Below the pieces are notes generated by a model. It was not told the DNA's origin and ran no database searches. It saw nothing but the letters and a program-made list of their open reading frames with translations. DNA of 64,000 bases, from assembly GCF_004923315.1 (NCBI RefSeq), contig NZ_CP039649.1:62001-126000 (forward strand), read 5' to 3'. Below are positions 25,063 through 33,401 of the stretch, in pieces. The stretch's first letter is position 1. The number at the start of each line of letters is the position of its first letter. Made by a program: the position numbers and the translations under genes. This DNA comes from Azospirillum sp. TSA2s. Lineage in GTDB: Bacteria > Pseudomonadota > Alphaproteobacteria > Azospirillales > Azospirillaceae.

Positions 25063-25419
25063 ATGGATGCCGACGAACGCGATGTCATCGCGCATTTCCT
25101 GCATGGGCAGATCGCTTGCTGGAACGCCAAGGACCGGGATGGCTTCTTCGCGCATTACCGCGCGGTGGCGCCGAACGGCCTGACCATTGAGTATGCCGGC
25201 CAGCCGCCGCGCGACGATGCGTGGCAAGCGCTCGACGCGATGTGGACCAGCCAGAGCGCCCGGATCGACATCGAGGTCGTGGCCACCATCGTCAACGGCC
25301 GCGAAGCGGCGTGCCATCACCGCAACCGGGTGATCGGCGGCGATGTCGCGATTCCGACGATCGAACTGTACCGGTTCGGCAGCGGAACGCTGTCCATCCG
25401 CTATTTCATCGGGGTCTGA
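25063..25419 (+). CDS. NTF2-like (SnoaL/ketosteroid isomerase-type) protein
   Basis: 118-residue NTF2-fold protein: the helix DERDVIAHFLHGQIACWNAK, the DGFFAHYRA turn, and strands ending TIELYRFGSGTLSIRYFIGV. Members isomerise, dehydrate or simply bind small hydrophobic compounds in a conical pocket. A candidate general base is Asp in the KDRDGFFAHY region. It is the middle gene of the three-gene module 23997-27048, with 34- and 42-base gaps. A role as a partner isomerase for the flavoprotein downstream is inferred from position only. Confidence 0.85.
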   Translation: MDADERDVIAHFLHGQIACWNAKDRDGFFAHYRAVAPNGLTIEYAGQPPRDDAWQALDAMWTSQSARIDIEVVATIVNGREAACHHRNRVIGGDVAIPTIELYRFGSGTLSIRYFIGV

Positions 25420-25461
25420 CGGAATGTTTTCTTTCATGGAATTGTGCGACGGGTGGAAGCG

Positions 25462-27048
25462 ATGACGGCTTACGGTGCAGGTATCGATTACGACGTGATC
25501 ATCGTCGGTGGGGGGCACAACGGTCTTTCGGCGGGGTGCTACCTGGCGGCGGACGGCAAGAGGGTGCTGGTGGTGGAGGCGCTGCCCAACATCGGCGGCA
25601 TGGCCTCGTCCTCCTACGCCATTCCCGAGGCGCCGAACCATCTGGTGCACCCTTGCGCTCTGGATTTGCTGTCCTGGCGGGCGCACACGGTCGGCGACGA
25701 ACTGGAGCTGGAGCGTTACGGCTTCAAGCAGAAGGAGCTGTCACCCTCCTACGTCTATCTGCATCCGGACGGCCAGTCCCTGGTGCTGTGGCGCGACTAC
25801 AAGAAGACGGTGGAGGAAATCCGCCGCTATTCGCCGCACGACGCGGACGCCTATCTGGAGTTCATGGAGGTCGTCAACGCCCTGCTCGACATCGTGCATC
25901 CGATGATGCGGGTCGATCCGGCGCAACGGAACCTGCTGACCAAGCTGGGCGCCCTCCGGGCGCTGCGCCGCCATCGCAGGCTGAAGCCGGACATCGTCGC
26001 GCTGGCGACCGGCTCGGCCTATCAGGTGGCCAGGGAGCGTTTCGAGCATCCGGTGACCATCTCGGCGCTGACCTGCCTGACCGGCGCCGCCGGGCCGGTG
26101 CTGGCGGACGGCAGCGGGCTGTATTATTCGATTCTGGGGTTCCTGCACCGTTTCGGCATCGGCCGCTCGATGGGCGGCATGCAGATGCTGACCAACGCCA
26201 TGCTGGCCCGCTTCAAGGATTTTAAGGGTGAGGTGATGACCAGCGCGCCCGTCGAGGAGATCATCGTCCGCGACGGGCGCGCCACGGGCGTTCGCCTGAA
26301 GGATGGCCGGACCGTCACCGCCCGCGCGGTGGTGTCCACCTGCCATCCGAAGATGACGTTCGACATGGTCACCCCCGGCTCCATCGCGCGCAAGCTGATG
26401 ACCCGCGTCGCGATGGTGCCGTCGAACGCCCATGGCGCGTCGCCCCTGCGGGTCGATCTGGCGCTGAACGGCGAGATTTCCCTGCCCAGGCATCAGGCAA
26501 TGCGGAGCGACGGGCTGAACCTGCGCGGGCCGGTTCTGCTGGTCGGCACCGACGAGGCGGTGCTGGAGAATTTCGCCGCGGCCGCCCGCGGTCAGGTTCC
26601 CAAGCTTCCCTACATGTGGATCGCCACCCCCAGCGCCGCCGATCCGTCGCAGGCACCGGCTGGTCAGGACGTCGTGTATCTTTACCCGCCGGCGATGCCG
26701 GTGTCCCCGGACGGAGGGTGGGACGCCGTGCGCGAAACGGCGGTATCGCGGACCATCGCCCATGCGGGTGATTATATCGACGGGTTGGAGCGCATGGAGA
26801 TCGGCCGCCGGGTCGAAACCTCGCCGGAGTTGGCCAAGCGGCTGAACGTCCTGAACGGTTGCGTCCTGCACCTTGACGTTTCGATCCTCCGATCCAGCGT
26901 CTTGCGTCCGGCCGCCGGGCTGGGGGGCGAGACTCTTCCGGTGGCGGGCCTGTTCTTCGGCGGTGCCGGAATCCATCCGGGCGGCGGCGTCACTGGGATG
27001 CCGGGCAAGATCGCCGCCGGTCGGGTCAAGCGCTTCCTCGGCCGGTGA
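25462..27048 (+). CDS. Phytoene desaturase-like FAD-dependent oxidoreductase
   Basis: 528-residue flavoprotein of the carotenoid-desaturase/PYROXD2 group. The ATG at 25462 is used; a GTG 18 bases upstream is in frame. FAD Rossmann DYDVIIVGGGHNGLSAG with VLVVEALPNIGGMASS lies at the N-terminus. The C-terminal FAD motif LFFGGAGIHPGGGVTGMPG is at residue about 500. These enzymes dehydrogenate or isomerise hydrophobic polyenes or cyclic compounds. The neighbours are catabolic and no other carotenoid genes are present, so a carotenoid role is unlikely. It is followed by a terminator-like hairpin. Confidence 0.9.
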   Translation: MTAYGAGIDYDVIIVGGGHNGLSAGCYLAADGKRVLVVEALPNIGGMASSSYAIPEAPNHLVHPCALDLLSWRAHTVGDELELERYGFKQKELSPSYVYLHPDGQSLVLWRDYKKTVEEIRRYSPHDADAYLEFMEVVNALLDIVHPMMRVDPAQRNLLTKLGALRALRRHRRLKPDIVALATGSAYQVARERFEHPVTISALTCLTGAAGPVLADGSGLYYSILGFLHRFGIGRSMGGMQMLTNAMLARFKDFKGEVMTSAPVEEIIVRDGRATGVRLKDGRTVTARAVVSTCHPKMTFDMVTPGSIARKLMTRVAMVPSNAHGASPLRVDLALNGEISLPRHQAMRSDGLNLRGPVLLVGTDEAVLENFAAAARGQVPKLPYMWIATPSAADPSQAPAGQDVVYLYPPAMPVSPDGGWDAVRETAVSRTIAHAGDYIDGLERMEIGRRVETSPELAKRLNVLNGCVLHLDVSILRSSVLRPAAGLGGETLPVAGLFFGGAGIHPGGGVTGMPGKIAAGRVKRFLGR

Positions 27049-27124
27049 CATCGCCGTTGACGTGGCCGGGACAATGGCTTGGCGGGATCGGCTGTCCTTC
27101 CTGGGAAAAGTGACGGCACTGGAC

Positions 27125-27153
27125 ATGCCGAGGATCGGCTCCTCGGCATTCTT
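27125..27153. terminator. Hairpin between convergent oxidoreductase genes
   Basis: ATGCCGAGG (27125-27133) pairs with CCTCGGCAT (27141-27149) across a seven-base loop, followed by TCTT. It lies between the converging flavoprotein and MDR genes and probably ends the flavoprotein transcript. Confidence 0.5.
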
Positions 27154-27201
27154 CCCGTCAGCGAATTTTTACCGGCGAAGCCGGCGTTGCCGGGGCCAGC
27201 G

Positions 27202-28128
27202 TTACCGGGGAATGGCGGCGGTGATCTTTGCGTGCGGCCCGGCGGTCTGCGCAGCCCAGGCTTCGTTGGCCTGGTCGAAGCGGTAATCGGCGTAATCGAC
27301 GGTTATGGCCTGTTCACGGGCGATGACCAGCAGGCGTTCCCATATCGCGCGCCGGTCGGCGGGGGGACGCTGTCCCGTGCCGATGCAGGACAGGGAGCGG
27401 AACAGCAGATCCGCGATGTCCAGCTTGACCTCCCGCCCGGCTCCGGTGCCGATGGTGAAGATCCGCGCACCCCAGCGTGTCGCCTTCAGAGCGGCCAGCA
27501 TGGGTGTCCCGCAGACGAGGTCGAGCACCACGTCGAAGCCTTCCCCCGCCTCGGCCTTCAGCGCGGCGACGTCATCCTCGCCGCCCAGACGGACGGCCGC
27601 GTCGGCGATTCCGCGCTCCACCAGCCGGGCCAGCGCCCGCTCGTTGCGGGCGGCGGCGACCACGCGCCCGGCGCCAAGGTGGCGAGCCAGTTGCAAGGCG
27701 ATCTGCCCCAGCGTGCCGGTGGCCCCCAGGACGAGGACGCGCTCGCCCTTTTGGATGTTTGCCTGTTCCAGGGGAACCAGCGCGCCGGTTCCGGCGATGC
27801 CCATCACGATCGCCAGCTTGTCGTCGACCCCGTCGGGAACCTCCCACACCTCCTCGGTCGGAACGAGGGTGCGCTCCGCCCAGGCGCCATAGGGCTGCAC
27901 CGACCGCTCACCGAAATAGACCCGCCGGCCATCGGCGGTGCGGCCGACCCCCTCGCCACGGATGACGCAGGGATATTGGATGCCGAGGCGGTAGGCGCCC
28001 AGCACGTCCCAGCCGCCAAGCCCGACGGTATCGACGTCGATCAGGACCGCACCGTCGCGGGGCTGGGGTTCCGGGAACTCGGCGATGACAGGGGCGACGC
28101 CCCGCTCCGTGATGACGGCTGCGCGCAT
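27202..28128 (-). CDS. Zinc-independent medium-chain dehydrogenase/quinone oxidoreductase
   Basis: 308-residue MDR-superfamily protein. The NADPH motif is VLVLGATGTLGQIALQLA (about residue 140) with VVAAARNERALARL. The catalytic zinc ligands of alcohol dehydrogenases are absent: the usual Cys is replaced in TVGLGGWDVLGAY, and the GHE motif reads RGEGVGRT. That places it with quinone oxidoreductase or enoyl-reductase types. It is transcribed away from the insertion-sequence region, from an A+T-rich upstream gap containing palindromic ACAATATTGT. It closes the catabolic block. Confidence 0.92.
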   Translation of the reverse strand: MRAAVITERGVAPVIAEFPEPQPRDGAVLIDVDTVGLGGWDVLGAYRLGIQYPCVIRGEGVGRTADGRRVYFGERSVQPYGAWAERTLVPTEEVWEVPDGVDDKLAIVMGIAGTGALVPLEQANIQKGERVLVLGATGTLGQIALQLARHLGAGRVVAAARNERALARLVERGIADAAVRLGGEDDVAALKAEAGEGFDVVLDLVCGTPMLAALKATRWGARIFTIGTGAGREVKLDIADLLFRSLSCIGTGQRPPADRRAIWERLLVIAREQAITVDYADYRFDQANEAWAAQTAGPHAKITAAIPR

Positions 28129-28245
28129 TTGGCGACTCCTCTGTTGGATGCCCCGGCGTGGTTCGAGAGGCGCGTCGGTCAGAGTCAGATCGGGGCCTGT
28201 TCGGCTCCAGACACGTGGCTCCAGCCTGCGAGGCTAATTTTTTGA

Positions 28246-28274
28246 ACAATATTTTTATATATGTACAATATTGT
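28246..28274. promoter_or_regulatory. Candidate operator/promoter upstream of the MDR gene
   Basis: The gap 28129-28446 (318 bases) has no intact gene. It includes a 40-base stretch of mostly A+T in which ACAATATT (28246-28253) is followed by the perfect palindrome ACAATATTGT (28265-28274). The block GTACAATATT is the reverse complement of 12902-12911 before the SDR gene. It may be a regulator site, the MDR promoter, or both. From about 28329 on the gap is insertion-sequence DNA. Confidence 0.3.
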
Positions 28275-28446
28275 GCCTCATGTCAAGCGAATGGAGGAGC
28301 GTTGGAGCTGATCTTGCCCCGGATCGGTGGTTCTTGCGCACTTTTCGTGATGCCGGTGGCACCCAACGCCAGGGATGATCACATGAGGTGAACATCGCAC
28401 CAGATTCAGTTCACCGTGACCAAGCGCCTCCTCCCAATGATCCCCA

Positions 28447-28618
28447 ATGGTCTCTGTGTCGAGCATGTTCTGCCGGAGCCGGACCGCATCACCATCTTCG
28501 TCCGCCCCCGACACTCATCAAGTCCCTTGCCCGCGTTGCCACGCGCCTTCGTCGCGGGTGCACAGCCGCTATGAGCGCCGGTTGGCCGATTTGCCATGGC
28601 AAGGCCGGCCGGCAATTC
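28447..28618 (+). pseudogene. ISL3-family transposase, N-terminal fragment
   Basis: About 57 residues with the zinc-finger start of ISL3 transposases, VPCPRCHAPSSRVHSRYER then RLADLPWQGRP. The frame is cut at about 28618 by the terminus of a second ISL3-type element in opposite orientation. GGTTCTTGCGCAC at 28329-28341 resembles an ISL3 left terminal repeat, so the element probably began there. The remaining part of this gene is not found at this junction. Non-functional. Confidence 0.7.
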
Positions 28619-29043
28619 GGTTCTTCAAAGTTTTGTGTGGATGATCGGAGCGTGTTTCACCTTTTGATGTTCGCGTCAGGCGTAACCGAGGACGCGAGCG
28701 CGCAGCAGATCGAAGCCGGCCCGGCCATACATCGTGCGCTTGATCGCCTTCAGCCGGTTGACTTGGCCCTCGACCTGACCGCTGCTCCACGGCTCGCTCA
28801 GGGCGGCGCACACCGCGTTCTCGTCGCGGCGGATCCCGGCGGCCAACGATGACAGCGCGCTGATCTCTGCCTCGCGCAGCCAGCCATCGAATGGGGCGGG
28901 CACCTTGCCCTTCACCTTCTCGCAGAAGCGGGTGATGAGATCGGCGGCCGTCGTGATCGACGGCGAGCGCTCCCGCAACGCCTGGACAAAGCGGCAGTCC
29001 TCGTCGGTCATCCTGTCGGGATCGCCCGCCTGGAGGCGCCGAC
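28619..29043. repeat. 425-bp inverted repeat arm 1 (ISL3-type 3' end)
   Basis: Near-identical, in inverted orientation, to 33978-34402. It starts with the ISL3-type terminal GGTTCTTCAAAGTTTTGTG and runs through the C-terminal third of the transposase gene. The two arms flank 4.9 kb of other mobile DNA. Confidence 0.88.
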
Positions 29044-29083
29044 GCTGGACCACGCCAACATCCGCGGTTCGCGGTACTTTCAT
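28676..29083 (-). pseudogene. ISL3-family transposase, C-terminal fragment
   Basis: About 125 recognisable residues, including the family's C-terminal block EPWSSGQVEGQVNRLKAIKR then TMYGRAGFDLLRARVLGYA, with the last DDE glutamate expected in EGQVNRLK. The N-terminal two thirds are missing; coding similarity begins near LQAGDPDRMTDEDCRF. An IS630 element is inserted immediately upstream (TA at 29084-29085). Its 3' terminus at 28619 lies inside another ISL3 gene. A second copy of the same fragment lies at 33978-34345. Confidence 0.88.
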
Positions 29084-29098
29084 TAGAGTCTGTCTGAT

Positions 29099-29584
29099 TT
29101 AGGTAGAAGCGTAGCCTGCATGTCGGATGTATGCGGCGCACTCGTGAGGCTGGAAGTTCTCCAGCAGGTTTCCGATGCGCCGCCATACGGCTTCGATCGT
29201 CCTTTCCTCGGCTTTCCGGACCAAGGTTTTGAGCTTTGCGAACATCATCTCGATGGGATTGAGATCGGGACTGTAGGCCGGCAAGAAGAGCAGATGGGCG
29301 CCGACATTCCGTATGGCGTTGCGTGCCGCGGCTCCTTTGTGACTGCCCAGGTTGTCGAGAACGACGACATCGCCCGGTGCCAGGGTGGGGACCAGGAATT
29401 GCTCGACCCAGGCCGTAAACATGGTCCCGTTGATCGGCCCATCCAGGACCAGAGGAGCCACGATCCTGTCGTGACGCAGGTCTGCCAGGAAGGTCAGCGT
29501 CTTCCAATGGCCGTGGGGAACTTTGGCGAGGTAAGGCTGGCCCTGCGCACACCACCCCCGGGTGCGGGTCATGTTGGTCTTCAC
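29099..29584 (-). CDS. IS630 transposase, catalytic frame (orfB, made by -1 frameshift)
   Basis: DDE endonuclease part of the transposase. Read from the slippery site, the frame contains LVFIDETWVKTN (first Asp), GDVVVLDNLGSHK (second Asp) and PAYSPDLNPIEMMFAKLK (Glu). It has no own ribosome binding site at its start, so expression as an orfA-orfB fusion by programmed -1 frameshifting is likely, as known for many IS630 elements. The fused product would span 30044 to 29099. Confidence 0.88.
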   Translation of the reverse strand: MKTNMTRTRGWCAQGQPYLAKVPHGHWKTLTFLADLRHDRIVAPLVLDGPINGTMFTAWVEQFLVPTLAPGDVVVLDNLGSHKGAAARNAIRNVGAHLLFLPAYSPDLNPIEMMFAKLKTLVRKAEERTIEAVWRRIGNLLENFQPHECAAYIRHAGYAST

Positions 29585-29624
29585 CCAGGTCTCGTCGATG
29601 AAGACAAGGCGCTTGGGATCGATC

Positions 29625-30044
29625 TTATGCTGGTGGGCTTTCCAGCGGGCTCGGAAGCGAGCCAGCTTCGTCCCATCCTGCTCCTTGGCCAGCAGCGTTT
29701 TTTTTGAAGCTGAGGCCCAACCGGCGCACGCATCGCCAGACGGTGTCCGGCGTCACCACTATGCTGCGTTCCGCCAACTCTGCCGTCAGCGCCCGGATCG
29801 TCAGGTCGCCCTTCTCAGCCAGTCGCTCGCGCAGCCAATCCACCGCCTCCGGCCCCAGCACGAAGGGACGATGACCGCCCATCTTGCCCGGCTCAAGCCC
29901 TTGTCCGGCACGCTGCTTCTGACCGATCCGCACTGCCGTCGCAACCGAGACGCTGAACTGCTGCGCCACAGCGCGGGTCGTCAGGCCACTCGCCAACGCA
30001 GCCGCAATGCGCTCTCGAAGATCCAGAGACAACGGACGTGCCAT
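29625..30044 (-). CDS. IS630 transposase, N-terminal frame (orfA)
   Basis: 139-residue frame with the helix-turn-helix of IS630 transposases: MARPLSLDLRERIAAALA, TTRAVAQQFSVSVATAVR and RALTAELAERSIVVTPDTVW. Toward its end, eight A residues in the mRNA (29698-29705 on the complement) follow LSF. A -1 slip there continues into the catalytic frame as KKTLLAKEQDGTKLARF. The unshifted product ends 25 residues later. Confidence 0.9.
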   Translation of the reverse strand: MARPLSLDLRERIAAALASGLTTRAVAQQFSVSVATAVRIGQKQRAGQGLEPGKMGGHRPFVLGPEAVDWLRERLAEKGDLTIRALTAELAERSIVVTPDTVWRCVRRLGLSFKKNAAGQGAGWDEAGSLPSPLESPPA

Positions 30045-30151
30045 CAGGGTTGATCTCCCAAATCAGTCAACCCGTTGAATCACATATCCGCTCCCTCCGG
30101 AATCCCCATCCTCCGATTCAGACACAAACAGACAGACTCTAGGAGCCCACC

Positions 30152-30802
30152 ATACTTTCCCATCCCACCTTCGACCAGCTCAGCGACCTGGGTCTGCACG
30201 GCATGGCCAAGGCGCTGCGCGAGATGCAGGCCAACCGCGAGGCCGGCACCCTCAGCCATGAGGAATGGCTGGGTGTGCTGCTCGATCACGAGGTGACGCT
30301 GCGCCGGCAGAAACGTTTCGAAGCACGCGCCAAGAGCGCCCGGCTGCGCCATCCCGCCGTGATCGAGGATGTTGATTTCCGAGCGCCGCGTGGGTTGGAC
30401 CGCGCGCTGTTCCAGAAGCTGGCGGCCTGCCGATGGATCCACGATCACCAGAACGTGATCATCACCGGGCCGACCGGCATCGGCAAATCCTGGCTGGCCT
30501 GCGCGCTTGGCCACCGTGCCTACTGCGAGAACCTATCGGTACTCTACCAGCGGATGCCTCGGCTGTTCGAGAGCCTGGCCCTGGCACACGGCGACGGCCG
30601 TTATGCCCGCCTGATGCGCGGCTTCGCCCGAGTGCGGCTTCTCATCCTGGACGACTGGGGACCAGAGCCACTGAACGCAGAGCAACGCCGCGACCTGCTC
30701 GAGATCGTAGAGGACCGCTACAACGCCGGCTCTGTGCTGATCACCAGCCAAATCCCCGCGGACCGCTGGCACGAACTCGTCGGGGACCCAACCGTTTCAT
30801 AA
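30152..30802 (+). pseudogene. IS21-family istB helper ATPase, 5' part (split gene)
   Basis: Reads from ILSHPTFDQLSDLGLHGMAK through the Walker A IITGPTGIGKSWLACALG and the Walker B LLILDDWGPEPL to WHELVGDPT, where a serine-recombinase element interrupts it. The 3' remainder is at 33402-33593. The expected start codon is ATA (30152), six bases after AGGAG, instead of ATG; the next in-frame ATG is 30203. IS630 is inserted directly upstream, and no istA is present. IstB assists the IS21 transposase. This copy is inactive. Confidence 0.88.
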
Positions 30803-32902
30803 TGCCTTCCTCCTGGATGGGGTGGTGCGTCGAACCAGAGTACGGAGTTCCGGAATGCGCTCCTCCTCGAGCATGATCTGCCAGGGCAGGCCCTTGGCGA
30901 GCTGATGCCCGGACAGACGGCCACACTTCAGCCACTTCAAGATCGTCTGGGCCGTTACTCCGAGCGCTTTGGCTGCGCCCTGGATTGAGTAGCTGCCATC
31001 CGGCCAACGCACCGGATTGGCCTCGGCTCCGTTGATCTTTACCGTCGCGATGCCCCACCGCTTGCGCAGCAGGAAAACGAGCCCATGGTCGAACGTCGTT
31101 CCACGGCTCGACAGGAACCCTTCTGCATTCAAAGTCTCGGCGATTTCTCCGTCCATCTTACCCGCGGCGTTCAAAGCGCGCACGCGGCCTTCCAACCCCT
31201 CGATCCCGGCATAGCAGTCGTAAGAGTGCACGGTCCGCCGCAGATCATGTTCGCTGACGGCCCCGGTTTGCCACACGAGGCGGATCAACACCCGGCCGGG
31301 AACCTGTTTCTGGTCGAGGATGGCTTCCTGGATGATCAAGCGCACGATACGCTTGCGGTCCGCAGCCGTGGTCGTCTGCGCGTGCCATACGGCCGAGAGG
31401 TTCGCCCCGACCGCCAGGATCTCGGTGCGTTCGGCATCGCTCAGGGCCAAGGGTTGCTCCCGGCACCAGTGCTCGTACTCCGTCTCTACCTGCTCGATGG
31501 CGCGCAGCCGCTCCTCCCAGGCCCGTTCCAAGGACCGGGCGACCAGCCGGTTTTCCGGTTCGACTGCGTCGTACTGTCGACGAGCACGCTCCGCCTCGTA
31601 CCGAGCCCGTTCACGCCGGAGGGCCCATTGCCGCTCCAACAGACGGGCTTCCTCGTCAAGGGTGCTCAGCGCGGCGATGGCCAGGGCCACCCGGTCAGGC
31701 GTGAGCGCTTCCAACACAAGACGTTCGATTTCGGCATCGACCGCCAGGGCGCGGACTTCCTGACACATCGGAGCCCCACTCTGATGTTTGTCGGCGCCGC
31801 AGCGATACACCGGATACTCGCCGTGGGGGCCGGAGTATCCCAGACCCATCCGACGCCCACACCGTCCGCACACGGCGATTCCTTGCAGCAGAGCCATGCC
31901 CTTGCGAGGCACGCCCCGGTGTCCAGCGCTGTAGCGGTTGATGTTGTCCGACAGCCGTTTCTGGTTGGCCATGAACTCCTCCCAACCGATGTAGCCGGGG
32001 TGAGCCTCCAACAGGCACACCGGCCATGCGTCCGGCGGCCGCGTCACCGTTCCACTGCGCGGCACTCCGGCCCGCCGACGGCCCGGGTCCTGGAAGTGGC
32101 GGCCGTAAACGTAGGCGCCGGCGTAAGACGGGTTCTTCAGGATGTTGAGCACCCGGCTGCTGTCAGCTGGCTGCCACACCACCGCGTGCGGCGCGGGGCC
32201 GCGCAACGGGCGTACTGGCACCAACAATCCGGCGCGCCGCAGCGCCCGCATAACCGCATGAGCGCTTCCCAGATCACGGAAGAGATGAAACACCAGGTTG
32301 AGGCGTGCCTGAACCTCCTCGTCGGGATTGAGGACAATCATGCCGCCGCGGTCCTCGGCTAAGCCGGCTGGCAGCGGCTGGCGCAACTCGCCACGTTCTG
32401 CCTTCTGGCGTTCACCTTGGTGGAGCCGGATCTTGATCTGGTGTAGTTCCGCTTCGCTCATGATGCCGGACAGGCCCAGCAGCAGCCGGTCGTGGTAGGC
32501 GGCCGGGTCGAACAGCCGTTCACCATCGGCGATCAGCACGCCGAAGAGGCCGCACAGTTCGATGAGCTGGTACCAGTCACGGTTATTGCGGGCCAAGCGA
32601 GAGGCGTCCAGGCTGAGCACGAGCCCGGCGTGGCCAAGGCCGATCTCGGCGATCAGCCTCTGAAAGCCTTGCCGACCGTCGCTACTTGCGCCGGAACAGC
32701 CGAGATCCTCATCGATGACCTGGACCCGCTCCCGCGGCCAACCAAGATGAAGGGCACGGTCGACCAACCGATACTGCAGCTCAGTGCTCTCTTGGTGCTG
32801 GCGGACCTGCCCGACCGATGACTGCCGCACATAAATGAAGGCCAGCTTGGCACGATGCGCCGTGGTGACCAGGTCCTCATGGGGAAGCGTCGCGGTCAGC
32901 AT
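30797..32902 (-). CDS. Large serine recombinase
   Basis: 701-residue recombinase. The N-terminal resolvase domain has FIYVRQSSVGQVRQHQES with the nucleophilic serine (about residue 28) and LDASRLARNNRDW. A recombinase domain (about 190-300) is followed by a zinc ribbon (CGRCGRRMGLG...YRCG...C) and a charged coiled-coil region (about 400-500). It ends with an HTH-like SYSIQGAAKALGVTAQTILKWLK. It overlaps the DUF5372-like gene by seven bases. It probably moves the 2.6-kb element in which it lies. Rhizobial y4cG-type recombinases have the same layout. The whole gene is intact. Confidence 0.93.
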   Translation of the reverse strand: MLTATLPHEDLVTTAHRAKLAFIYVRQSSVGQVRQHQESTELQYRLVDRALHLGWPRERVQVIDEDLGCSGASSDGRQGFQRLIAEIGLGHAGLVLSLDASRLARNNRDWYQLIELCGLFGVLIADGERLFDPAAYHDRLLLGLSGIMSEAELHQIKIRLHQGERQKAERGELRQPLPAGLAEDRGGMIVLNPDEEVQARLNLVFHLFRDLGSAHAVMRALRRAGLLVPVRPLRGPAPHAVVWQPADSSRVLNILKNPSYAGAYVYGRHFQDPGRRRAGVPRSGTVTRPPDAWPVCLLEAHPGYIGWEEFMANQKRLSDNINRYSAGHRGVPRKGMALLQGIAVCGRCGRRMGLGYSGPHGEYPVYRCGADKHQSGAPMCQEVRALAVDAEIERLVLEALTPDRVALAIAALSTLDEEARLLERQWALRRERARYEAERARRQYDAVEPENRLVARSLERAWEERLRAIEQVETEYEHWCREQPLALSDAERTEILAVGANLSAVWHAQTTTAADRKRIVRLIIQEAILDQKQVPGRVLIRLVWQTGAVSEHDLRRTVHSYDCYAGIEGLEGRVRALNAAGKMDGEIAETLNAEGFLSSRGTTFDHGLVFLLRKRWGIATVKINGAEANPVRWPDGSYSIQGAAKALGVTAQTILKWLKCGRLSGHQLAKGLPWQIMLEEERIPELRTLVRRTTPSRRKAL

Positions 32903-33366
32903 GATGCGCCTTTGGAACGCTGGGAGTATCCGGCCTGTGCATTCGAGCCATCATGCCGGCGTACACCGCAGCGATTGTCCGGCGCGTGTCCGGTGGCAGT
33001 GCCGACCACAGCGTCGCTGGTGTCGCCGAGGGCTTCGGCGGCAGATTGGCTTGGGACCGGGGCGCCGAAGCGATGTGGCTCATCGGCGACCTCCTCTCTC
33101 GAAACCTTCAACAGCGCCCGCAGGCATTCGGCCAAGGGCAGCAGCGTCCGCACGGTGATGCGTGCATCACCCCGGTCGGCCGGCATGCGCTCCACCGCCT
33201 CCAAGACCGAGACAAGATCGGTAGCCGCCCGGCGAACGTGTCGGTGTCGCCCGTCGGGGAGAACGACAGTTACCCAGTCCGGACCGCGGGGCGACGGTTC
33301 CGCTACGACTTCAAAGCGTTGGCCGTAAAGGAAATGTCGCCGATCCACGATCGTGACCTCAGTCAC
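32896..33366 (-). CDS. DUF5372-like protein coupled to the serine recombinase
   Basis: 156 residues starting MTEVTIVDRRHFLYGQRFEV and continuing VVLPDGRHRHVRRAATDL, which resembles the small DUF5372 proteins found next to y4cG-type serine recombinases. The family name is from memory and was not searched. The stop overlaps the recombinase start, and its own start lies about 36 bases from the element's edge. It may be an accessory or directionality factor. The C-terminal half (GHAPDNRCGVRRHDGSN) is low in structure. Confidence 0.7.
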   Translation of the reverse strand: MTEVTIVDRRHFLYGQRFEVVAEPSPRGPDWVTVVLPDGRHRHVRRAATDLVSVLEAVERMPADRGDARITVRTLLPLAECLRALLKVSREEVADEPHRFGAPVPSQSAAEALGDTSDAVVGTATGHAPDNRCGVRRHDGSNAQAGYSQRSKGASC

Positions 33367-33401
33367 CAGCCGATCAACAACTGTGGCAGCCTGCGATGAT
33401 T

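Larger units (their letters stand above)
29086..30139 (-). mobile_element. IS630-family insertion sequence, apparently complete
   Basis: 1054-bp element bounded by inverted GAGTCTGTCTG (29086-29096) and CAGACAGACTC (30129-30139), with the TA dinucleotide duplicated on both sides (29084-29085, 30140-30141), as expected for the IS630/mariner group. It carries two overlapping frames joined by an A8 slippery run. All DDE residues are present, so it may still be active. It has landed between an ISL3 remnant and the ribosome binding site of an istB gene. Confidence 0.92.
30790..33401 (-). mobile_element. 2.6-kb serine-recombinase element inserted in istB
   Basis: The istB frame stops matching at GGGGACCCAAC (30782-30792) and resumes at GGGGATCCGAC (33402-33412); both encode (V/I)GDPT. 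Between them lie only two overlapping minus-strand genes, a large serine recombinase and a DUF5372-like protein, reaching almost to both edges. The edge sequences are similar but not identical, so exact att cores cannot be assigned. No terminal inverted repeats were seen. Confidence 0.8.

Noticed and set aside
28388-28852. A 154-residue gene on the plus strand in the ISL3 region
   Set aside because: It runs through the inverted junction of two transposase fragments, opposite a clear ISL3 C-terminal coding sequence, and has no family features.
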